The notes beneath the pieces were generated by a model. The model made no database searches. It was not told the origin of the DNA and saw only the letters and a list, made by a program, of their open reading frames with translations. This document shows, piece by piece, positions 1 through 5,358 of a stretch of 5,385 bases of DNA (within the stretch, counting starts at the first letter, position 1; each line of letters opens with the position of its first letter). Both the position numbers and the translations under genes were made by a program. Origin of the DNA: Candidatus Cloacimonadota bacterium (GTDB lineage: Bacteria > Cloacimonadota > Cloacimonadia > Cloacimonadales > TCS61); assembly GCA_003647825.1 (NCBI GenBank), contig QMNP01000133.1:1-5385 (forward strand), in the 5' to 3' direction.

Positions 1-17
1 CTGCATAATACAAACTT

Positions 18-133
18 TGTCTTTGCGAAGCATCTATCAGAGAGTTTCTGCTGAAGCAATCTATATTGCTAGTTGATTACTATTTATAGAGATTGCTTCG
101 TAAGCAACAGCGAGAAGCAAACTTGCAAAGACA
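18..133. repeat. Degenerate long inverted repeat (dispersed palindrome-like element)
   Basis: Two arms pair imperfectly. The outer stem is TGTCTTTGC (18-26) with GCAAAGACA (125-133), and the inner stem is GAAGCAATCT (53-62) with AGATTGCTTC (90-99). The tract between outer and inner stems is only partly complementary. The GATTGCTTCG...GCAAAGACA core resembles a palindromic extragenic element scattered through many bacterial genomes, which I know from general familiarity; copy number cannot be judged here. A run of seven T (137-143) follows the right arm, so the structure could also end transcription of a gene lying left of the window. No transposase or target-site duplication is visible. Confidence 0.6.
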
Positions 134-314
134 CACTTTTTTTCTTTTCTCACAAAAACACTCTATTATGCAGAACTCATTTATTCAGTTGTCAGTTTTG
201 GAAGGGAATGAATTAGGTCAAATATTTTTTATTTGTAGCATAGGACAAGGTAGTGTGAATAAAGAAATTTCTTGATTATGAATTGAAGAATTCTAAATTC
301 TGTATTGTATGTTC
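134..314. other. Gene-poor stretch before the small membrane protein
   Basis: I see no convincing gene or RNA here. The stretch starts with a T-rich tract (137-149) directly after the palindrome. A short open frame crosses it but begins at a TTG inside the palindrome, has no ribosome binding site and encodes no recognisable protein. A weak hairpin, AGAATT-CTA-AATTCT (287-301), lies shortly before the ribosome binding site of the next gene. The promoter of that gene probably lies here, but I could not pick a convincing -35/-10 pair. Confidence 0.5.
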
Positions 315-321
315 AAGGAGG
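315..321 (+). promoter_or_regulatory. Ribosome binding site of the small membrane protein
   Basis: AAGGAGG ends four bases before the ATG at 326. It decides the start: the longer in-frame reading from TTG at 305 would place this Shine-Dalgarno sequence inside the coding region and has no site of its own. Confidence 0.8.
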
Positions 322-325
322 GAAA

Positions 326-535
326 ATGATTAAATATTTTAATGATCGAATTAAGTTCTTTTCGATCTGGGATATCAAGCTGGCTCAGATCGCTGCCATG
401 TGCTTAATGATTATCCTGATCAAACTGTTTCCAAAGATCACCAGCTTAAGATTTAGACATTATATTCTCATCACTGTTATTAGTGCTATCAGGCCATTGT
501 ATTTGGTGTTTTTAAAGAAAAAATCTACTGACTGA
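326..535 (+). CDS. Small two-helix membrane protein of unknown function
   Basis: This encodes a 69-residue protein; the ATG at 326 was chosen because of the AAGGAGG four bases upstream. Two hydrophobic segments are visible, about residues 17-36 and 46-63, joined by a short basic loop (KITSLRFRH). The N-terminus is basic and the tail ends KKKSTD. By the positive-inside rule the topology is ambiguous, because loop and tail are both basic. The stretch SIWDIKLAQIAAM before and into helix 1, and a proline at the end of helix 1 (LFPKI), resemble small uncharacterised membrane proteins I have seen in anaerobic bacteria, but I cannot name a family. It lies 76 bases before the regulator gene in the same direction and may share its transcript. 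No enzymatic motif is visible, so no function is assigned. Confidence 0.75.
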   Translation: MIKYFNDRIKFFSIWDIKLAQIAAMCLMIILIKLFPKITSLRFRHYILITVISAIRPLYLVFLKKKSTD

Positions 536-583
536 TTTAATTATAAAAAAAAGAATTTACATAATTCCCAATAAATGTTCCTT

Positions 584-598
584 AACAACCTAGTTGTT
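584..598. promoter_or_regulatory. Inverted repeat AACAAC-CTA-GTTGTT before the regulator gene
   Basis: This is a perfect 6-3-6 inverted repeat lying between the two genes, ending three bases before the GGAG ribosome binding site (602-605) of the sigma-54 activator. It could be an operator (for example for autoregulation) or a small hairpin in the mRNA leader affecting translation. The symmetry is seen in the sequence; either role is inference. No T-run follows, so it is not a typical terminator. Confidence 0.4.
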
Positions 599-601
599 TA
601 T

Positions 602-605
602 GGAG
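602..605 (+). promoter_or_regulatory. Ribosome binding site selecting the start of the response regulator
   Basis: GGAG (within GGAGAGAG) ends six bases before the ATG at 612. In-frame TTG (594) and ATG (600) codons lie upstream, but both lack a suitably placed Shine-Dalgarno. Starting at 612 gives MRFLIVDDDE, the usual tight N-terminus of a receiver domain. Confidence 0.7.
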
Positions 606-611
606 AGAGAA

Positions 612-2054
612 ATGCGTTTTCTTATTGTTGACGATGATGAATTGATAAGAGATACTTTGCGAGATTTTATTGAGCAGATCGCTGATTTTGAAGTTGATGA
701 TGCTCCCGATGGATGGCGTGCACTTGATCTTATAGCTAAGAAAGAATATGATATTATCTTATCTGATATTATGATGCCAGGAATAAGTGGTATAGAACTT
801 CTACGTCAAATAAAGAAAACAGAAAATGGTAAGAATTCTGATGTTATCATAATGACAGGATTTCGCAATATTGATAATAGTATTGCTGCACTTAGAGCAG
901 GAGCTGCCGATTATCTTCATAAACCATTGAACAGCGATGAACTTTCTTTTATCATAAATAGAATAGCTGAGAAGAAGAAGCTTGATGCTCTCAACAGAAT
1001 GATTAAACGCAATCTTGGTAAAAGATCTAAGCTAAACGAAGAACAAATTCGAAATAGATTTAATAATTTCAAAACTCAGCAAATCGAAATGGAAGGGATT
1101 GGCAAAGTAGGTTTATTTTCCAGCACAATGAAAGAGATCGTGAAACTAGCCGATAAATTTCATTCCGAACGTAATATTCCAGTTCTAATACAAGGGGAAA
1201 CCGGTACAGGTAAAGAGATCATCAGCCGTATAATTCATTATGGTTCTGAACAAAAAGGAAAAGGTCCACTTATTTCCTTAAATTGTTCATCAATTTCTCC
1301 TTCACTATTTGAAAGCGAATTATTTGGTTACGATGAAGGTGCGTTTACCGGCGCTCAGCAAAAAGGTAGAATTGGGAAACTGGAGTTAGCACAGAATGGC
1401 ACATTATTTTTAGATGAAATAGGAGATTTCCCGATTGAAATGCAACCTAAACTCCTTCGTGTTCTGCAGGAAAAGGAGATGTACAGAGTTGGTTCAAATG
1501 AGAAGATCAAACTTAATGTACGTTTTATTTTTGCTACTAATCAGGATCTGATATCAAAGATCAAAGATGGATCATTTCGGAAGGATCTGTATTACAGGAT
1601 CAATATAGGAAATGTTTTCATTCCTCCTCTAAGGGAACGTCAAAGCGAAATAGAAGATCTATCTAATATGTTTCTGCTTGAGTTCAGTGAATTACGAAAT
1701 CGGAAATTTAAAAAACTTTCTACATCTGCTTTGGAATTACTCCAGAATTACTCCTGGCCTGGAAATGTTAGGGAACTGCGGAATACGATTGAAAGAATTA
1801 CTGTATTACATGATGGGGAAGAAGTTTATGTAAAGCACCTTGATTTTCTTATCTCGCCAGATACAGATGATTTCAGTGCTGAAGGAAATATGTTGAGTTT
1901 CAATCTGCCTGATGACCGGTATGACCTTTCGGCTATAGAAAGTAAGATCATAAATAAAGTTATGAAGATGTTCGATAATAACAAAACTAAAGTCGCAGCT
2001 TATCTTAATATTTCCCGCAATACTCTCTTAAAAAAACTTCGTGATTCAAATTAA
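612..2054 (+). CDS. Sigma-54-dependent response regulator, NtrC family
   Basis: This 480-residue cytoplasmic transcription activator is complete in all three domains. The receiver (about 1-120) has acidic pocket D7/D8, phospho-acceptor D52, T82 and K104. The linker (about 118-162) is charged, probably coiled-coil, and some 25 residues longer than in classical NtrC. The AAA+ domain (about 163-400) has Walker A GETGTGKE (195-202), the sigma-54-contacting loop GAFTGA (243-248), Walker B GTLFLDE (263-269), the arginine-bearing FRKDLYYR (322-329) and WPGNVREL (382-389). A Fis-type helix-turn-helix (about 440-478) ends in NKTKVAAYLNISRNTLLKKL. All catalytic residues look intact, so phosphorylation should trigger ATP-driven opening of sigma-54 promoters. 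No histidine kinase is in the window, so the input signal is unknown. A sigma-54-like promoter lies 175 bases downstream of the stop, ahead of the secreted-protein genes, and is a natural candidate target. No specific gene symbol is justified. Confidence 0.95.
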   Translation: MRFLIVDDDELIRDTLRDFIEQIADFEVDDAPDGWRALDLIAKKEYDIILSDIMMPGISGIELLRQIKKTENGKNSDVIIMTGFRNIDNSIAALRAGAADYLHKPLNSDELSFIINRIAEKKKLDALNRMIKRNLGKRSKLNEEQIRNRFNNFKTQQIEMEGIGKVGLFSSTMKEIVKLADKFHSERNIPVLIQGETGTGKEIISRIIHYGSEQKGKGPLISLNCSSISPSLFESELFGYDEGAFTGAQQKGRIGKLELAQNGTLFLDEIGDFPIEMQPKLLRVLQEKEMYRVGSNEKIKLNVRFIFATNQDLISKIKDGSFRKDLYYRINIGNVFIPPLRERQSEIEDLSNMFLLEFSELRNRKFKKLSTSALELLQNYSWPGNVRELRNTIERITVLHDGEEVYVKHLDFLISPDTDDFSAEGNMLSFNLPDDRYDLSAIESKIINKVMKMFDNNKTKVAAYLNISRNTLLKKLRDSN

Positions 2055-2083
2055 ATAAATCGTTCAAACCTTCAACATCTGCA

Positions 2084-2096
2084 TTCAGTTTCTGAA
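2084..2096. promoter_or_regulatory. Inverted repeat TTCAG-TTT-CTGAA, possible activator site
   Basis: This is a perfect 5-3-5 inverted repeat 30 bases past the regulator's stop. Its centre is about 165 bases upstream of the transcription start predicted from the sigma-54 promoter, within the usual distance for enhancer sites bound by NtrC-type activators. It could instead be a weak 3' hairpin of the regulator mRNA. There is only one copy, so the assignment is tentative. Confidence 0.3.
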
Positions 2097-2107
2097 CAGT
2101 TGCCTTC

Positions 2108-2119
2108 TATATTAATATA
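2108..2119. repeat. 12-base perfect palindrome TATATTAATATA
   Basis: This self-complementary AT-only sequence is centred about 142 bases upstream of the predicted start at the sigma-54 promoter. It could be a binding or bending site. Palindromes of A and T arise easily by chance in DNA this AT-rich, so support is weak. Confidence 0.25.
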
Positions 2120-2228
2120 AACTATCTAATTCTAAAATCCCAAACGTAAATCCAACTATGTACCTAAGGTTATAATTTCCAATATAATAGCTTCACATAA
2201 GACACTAATAGAATCGCAATTTTAAGCT

Positions 2229-2245
2229 TTGGCACGATAAATGTA
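2229..2245 (+). promoter_or_regulatory. Sigma-54 (-24/-12) promoter candidate for the secreted-protein genes
   Basis: TTGGCACG (2229-2236) matches the -24 element exactly. The GG at 2231-2232 is followed after exactly ten bases by GT at 2243-2244, where the consensus -12 element has GC. The -12 region reads ATGTA against the usual TTGCA/T, so one invariant-type base differs. The predicted transcription start is near 2256, giving a leader of about 128 bases before the ATG at 2384. A functional sigma-54 promoter requires an NtrC-type activator, and the gene for one lies immediately upstream. The motif is read directly; activity and the regulator pairing are inferred. Confidence 0.65.
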
Positions 2246-2373
2246 AGTTATACCATCAAAATAAGGTGGTTTGGGATGCAGATTAGAAAGAGGTTTTTAA
2301 AAGATTCAAACTTGGAAGTAAATCCTGTTCATCATTTGAACGAAAATCTAACTAACTGCATTCAAAATTCCAT

Positions 2374-2379
2374 AGGAGG
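2374..2379 (+). promoter_or_regulatory. Ribosome binding site selecting the signal-peptide start
   Basis: AGGAGG ends four bases before the ATG at 2384. The same arrangement (AGGAGG, four bases, ATG) precedes the next gene at 4285, which supports 2384 over the in-frame ATG at 2276. The latter has the weaker AAGGTGG (2263-2269) and would bury the signal peptide 36 residues inside the protein. Confidence 0.85.
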
Positions 2380-2383
2380 AATC

Positions 2384-4255
2384 ATGAAAACACTAGCAAT
2401 TATCTTTTTTGTAATTATCTCAATGGCTTTATCAGCCTGGGAAGTAGGTGAAGTTATCACGACAGATTATAGTTGGACAGACAGCAATGGTGAATATCAC
2501 ACACTAAATAATTTAGTTGAATCTGGTAAAACAGTATTTTGGTTCGGTGGTGAAGATTGGTCTCCATCCAGCAATGCAGCTGCAGAAACATTAAATGATT
2601 GGATTACACAACAAAATTCGGAAAAGTTGTATTTTTGCGGAAATTTTGATTGGAGTTCATTCGGATATGACAATCTTGTATTTTCAAATGAATTGAATCA
2701 GATTTTAGAGGATTTTACAAATGGTTACATACCCCTTTTTGTTATTATTGGCAATTATAATGTTATTTATTATATAGACAATAACTTGGATGATGCTTTA
2801 TTCATTTTACCGCAAGCAATTAATTCTTTTGATAAAATGTCGGTTCTAAATCCGATTGACGATCAGATATTGGTAATAGGTGATGAAAATGTTTTTGATA
2901 TCAGTGAATTATTTATAGATCCACAAAATGATCCAATAACTCTTTCTTTAAATAATAATACTGATCCATCTGTAGTAAGTGCATTTGTGATAAACGATTC
3001 ATTGTATATTTCTGCTCTTTCCGAAGGTTTTTCAGAAATATCAATATTGGGAGAATCTATTGGAGAAACAATCCTATATGATTTGAACATAGAAGTATAT
3101 GATGTTAGTGATAATTACATTCTCATCTTAGATTTATGTAATTCTGATAATACTGAAACTCTATTTTCAACTCTTGAAAATATTTACCCTGGCGGTAACG
3201 TTTTGATGGCAAATGACTGGAATACTTTTCCGATGACGAATGCAGATGCTGTTTTTATTCTACTTGGGATTTATGATGATAACTACATTCTTAATGAAAA
3301 TGAAGTAACCCCAGCTATCGAATATCTAAATAATGGCGGAAATTTGTATATGGAAGGTGGTGACACATGGGCATTTGATGCACAAACCTCATTACATACA
3401 CTCTTTAATATAGAAGGCACAACAGATGGTAACAATGATTTGAGTAATATTACTGGAGAAAATATATTTGCTGCAATGAATTGGAGTTACACTGGTACAA
3501 ATTCATATATTGATCAACTGGAACCTCTTGGTGATGCTGTTACAGCTTTTCGTAATCCTGATGCAGATTATAATTGTGGTATTATCTATGATAATGGAGT
3601 GTATAAAACAGTTGGCACTTCTTTTGAAATAACTGGTCTTGAAGGAAGTAATTCTTTATATGATGCAGTTTGGGGAATTATCGAATTCTTTGAACTGGTT
3701 GGATTTCCAATGGATCCTCCACAAAATATTTACGTAAACGAATGGGAAGGAAGTGTATCCTGGGATGCACCCGATTCAACTAATGTAATAGGATATAATG
3801 TATATTTAGATAGTTTGCAGGTTGGTTTTACAGAAGATTTAGTATATGTTTTCAATAATCTGGAAAGCGGCTGTGATTACATTGCTGGTATTACAGCACA
3901 ATATTGTGCTGGTGAATCTGAAATGATTTCTGCTACTTTTACCTATAACGGTTTAGTAGCTGAAGAAGTACTTATACCTCAGGCCAAACTTATCGGAAAT
4001 TATCCAAATCCATTCAATCCGGCTACAACAATAAAATATTCTTTATCAACTAATGATCATGTAAGCATTAATATCTATAATCTGAAAGGTCAATTAGTGA
4101 ATAAATTAGTTGATTGTCAGAACCAAATTGGAGAACATAGTGTTGTATGGAATGGTAAAGACAATTGCAATAAAGATGTTGGAAGTGGTTTGTATCTTAT
4201 ACGAATGAGAACGGAAAATTCAAGTTTTACAAAGAAAATTTCACTAATTAAATAA
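2384..4255 (+). CDS. Secreted multidomain protein with degenerate thioredoxin-like domain and C-terminal sorting tail
   Basis: The precursor is 623 residues, started at 2384 because a Sec signal peptide (MKTLAIIFFVIISMALS, cleavage near 17/18) begins there after AGGAGG. Domains are judged by eye. Residues 20-150 resemble a TlpA/thioredoxin fold: TDYSWTDSNGEYHTL, then FWFGGEDWSPSS where redox members have WCxxC, and IPLFVII as the cis-proline strand. Residues 151-240 look like a cadherin/Ig-type fold (PIDDQILVIG...LFIDPQNDPITLSL). Residues 243-440 form an alpha/beta, amidotransferase-like module with YLNNGGNLYMEGGDTWAFD, but without a nucleophile cysteine. Residues 442-522 are fibronectin type III (VSWDAPD...IGYNVYLD). 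Residues 535-623 are the FlgD-Ig-like / Por secretion tail with NYPNPFNP (539-546), ending SLIK. The protein is probably exported by Sec and then a type IX-like system to the cell surface or medium. Its activity is unknown; adhesion, binding or scaffolding fits better than redox chemistry. Confidence 0.88.
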   Translation: MKTLAIIFFVIISMALSAWEVGEVITTDYSWTDSNGEYHTLNNLVESGKTVFWFGGEDWSPSSNAAAETLNDWITQQNSEKLYFCGNFDWSSFGYDNLVFSNELNQILEDFTNGYIPLFVIIGNYNVIYYIDNNLDDALFILPQAINSFDKMSVLNPIDDQILVIGDENVFDISELFIDPQNDPITLSLNNNTDPSVVSAFVINDSLYISALSEGFSEISILGESIGETILYDLNIEVYDVSDNYILILDLCNSDNTETLFSTLENIYPGGNVLMANDWNTFPMTNADAVFILLGIYDDNYILNENEVTPAIEYLNNGGNLYMEGGDTWAFDAQTSLHTLFNIEGTTDGNNDLSNITGENIFAAMNWSYTGTNSYIDQLEPLGDAVTAFRNPDADYNCGIIYDNGVYKTVGTSFEITGLEGSNSLYDAVWGIIEFFELVGFPMDPPQNIYVNEWEGSVSWDAPDSTNVIGYNVYLDSLQVGFTEDLVYVFNNLESGCDYIAGITAQYCAGESEMISATFTYNGLVAEEVLIPQAKLIGNYPNPFNPATTIKYSLSTNDHVSINIYNLKGQLVNKLVDCQNQIGEHSVVWNGKDNCNKDVGSGLYLIRMRTENSSFTKKISLIK

Positions 4256-4274
4256 ATCAATTATAATATAATTT

Positions 4275-4280
4275 AGGAGG
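4275..4280 (+). promoter_or_regulatory. Ribosome binding site of the second secreted protein
   Basis: AGGAGG ends four bases before the ATG at 4285, identical in form to the site before the preceding gene. The 29-base gap between the genes has no terminator-like hairpin, supporting co-transcription. A TATAAT-like word (4262-4267) is present but lies in AT-only sequence and has no clear -35 partner. Confidence 0.8.
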
Positions 4281-4284
4281 AATT

Positions 4285-5358
4285 ATGAGATTTATATTTT
4301 TATTGCTTTTTTTGTTAACTTTTCCAATATTATATTGTGATTTAGCTCCACCATCTAATCATGTAACTAATTTTACAGCAACAGTTGATGCTTCGTACAA
4401 TATTGATTTGGAATGGGTTCATAATGATGGAGTTCTTGAAGCTGAAGGATATTATATTGTCGCTCGGAAGTCTTTTCCACCAACTAATTCAGATGCACCT
4501 GCTTACAATAACTATTATGAAGATCATTTACAAATAACAATAAACAGTGGTAACGTTACTGTTGTACAGGCAAAAGAACCTGCTACAAGAACAACATACG
4601 AATGGACAGGACAAAGCAATGGAACTTATTATTTTGATATTTATCCTTACAGGACAGAAGACGAAGAAATAAGTTACAAAATTGATGAATCTGTTCCCAG
4701 TGCAAGTGCTGTTATAGATAATCCATTACCTGTAATCCTTTCAACATTCACTGTAAGTTTTAATATGTCCTTACCAATTATAAATTGGACCACTCAGAGT
4801 GAACAAAATAACCAGGGCTGGAATGTATATCGCAGTATAAGTGATGAGTTATCGTCATCTATTCAAATTAATGAACCTTTTTTAATTCCTGGAGCCGGAA
4901 CCACTACAACTCCTACCGATTATTCATTTAATGATACTTATACAGTGGAAGAGAATACGACTTACTGGTATTGGCTCGAGAGTGTCAGCTTTAGTGGATT
5001 TTCCAAAATACATGGCCCGGTTTATTTAACTATTCCATCTTCTGAACCAGGTCATAATAATCCTGCAACTCCAATTCAATATGGTCTTTTGCAAAATTTC
5101 CCGAATCCGTTTAATCCAAATACGGAAATAAGATTTCGATTGAAGGAAGACAGCCGAATCAATCTGCTGATTTTTGATGTAAAAGGTAAGAAAGTTAAAA
5201 CAATTCTGCAAAATCAATTCATTTTAAAAGACAATATTGTACGGGCTGTTTGGAACGGTACTGACCAATATAATAGGCAGGTGGCATCGGGAGTTTACTT
5301 TGCCTGTCTTGTGAATGGATCTGAAATTATTACACGCAGAATGTTAATGATCAAATAG
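4285..5358 (+). CDS. Secreted fibronectin-like protein with C-terminal sorting tail
   Basis: The precursor is 357 residues. An N-terminal Sec signal (MRFIFLLLFLLTFPILYC, about residues 1-18) is followed by a fibronectin type III-like region (about 22-145; HVTNFTATVDAS...IDLEWVHNDG, YYFDIYPYR). Residues 147-250 are a module recurrent in secreted proteins of Cloacimonadota-like bacteria: LPVILSTFTV, INWTTQSEQNNQGWNVYRS, IPGAGTTTTPTDYSF and TTYWYWLESV. Residues 264-357 are the FlgD-Ig-like / Por secretion tail with NFPNPFNPNTEIRFRL (271-286) and WNGTDQYNRQVASGVYF, ending in MIK. No catalytic motif is visible; it looks like a structural or binding surface protein. Cys18 at the end of the signal does not fit a lipobox well (ILYC), so a lipoprotein is less likely. 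It lies 29 bases after the larger cargo gene, so the pair probably form one operon under the same promoter. Confidence 0.88.
   Translation: MRFIFLLLFLLTFPILYCDLAPPSNHVTNFTATVDASYNIDLEWVHNDGVLEAEGYYIVARKSFPPTNSDAPAYNNYYEDHLQITINSGNVTVVQAKEPATRTTYEWTGQSNGTYYFDIYPYRTEDEEISYKIDESVPSASAVIDNPLPVILSTFTVSFNMSLPIINWTTQSEQNNQGWNVYRSISDELSSSIQINEPFLIPGAGTTTTPTDYSFNDTYTVEENTTYWYWLESVSFSGFSKIHGPVYLTIPSSEPGHNNPATPIQYGLLQNFPNPFNPNTEIRFRLKEDSRINLLIFDVKGKKVKTILQNQFILKDNIVRAVWNGTDQYNRQVASGVYFACLVNGSEIITRRMLMIK

Larger units (their letters stand above)
2055..2383. other. Intergenic regulatory region between activator and secreted proteins
   Basis: This stretch of about 330 bases has no gene on either strand that I would accept. 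From left to right it holds a 5-3-5 inverted repeat (2084-2096), a 12-base palindrome (2108-2119), AT-rich sequence with TATAAT-like words (2171-2176 and 2183-2188) lacking matching -35 boxes, a -24/-12 promoter (2229-2245), and a leader of about 128 bases before the signal-peptide start at 2384. No strong terminator with a T-run follows the regulator gene. The leader has an open frame in phase with the downstream gene, starting at ATG 2276 with its own weaker ribosome binding site. Confidence 0.6.

Noticed and set aside
93..275. Open frame of 60 codons on the + strand
   Set aside because: It starts at a TTG inside the palindrome, has no ribosome binding site, and its translation shows no domain or coherent composition.
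537..565. Possible sigma-70 promoter (TTAATT ... CATAAT) before the activator gene
   Set aside because: The -35 match is only about three of six bases in AT-rich sequence, too weak to annotate.
594..611. Longer N-terminus for the response regulator (TTG 594 or ATG 600)
   Set aside because: These starts lack a placed Shine-Dalgarno and would put six extra residues before the usual receiver N-terminus; the 594 start also lies in the inverted repeat.
2171..2188. TATAAT words suggesting a sigma-70 promoter before the secreted genes
   Set aside because: No acceptable -35 box is found 16-18 bases upstream of either word, and such words are expected by chance in this AT-rich stretch.
2863..3090. 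Open frame on the - strand inside the larger secreted protein gene
   Set aside because: It is a shadow of a strongly supported coding frame and has no recognisable product.
4285..4338. Lipoprotein signal in the second secreted protein (Cys18)
   Set aside because: ILYC does not match the lipobox, which needs a small residue just before the cysteine; ordinary Sec cleavage fits better.
5026..5217. Open frame on the - strand inside the second secreted protein gene
   Set aside because: It runs antisense through the conserved PNPFNP sorting domain, and its own translation is unrecognisable.
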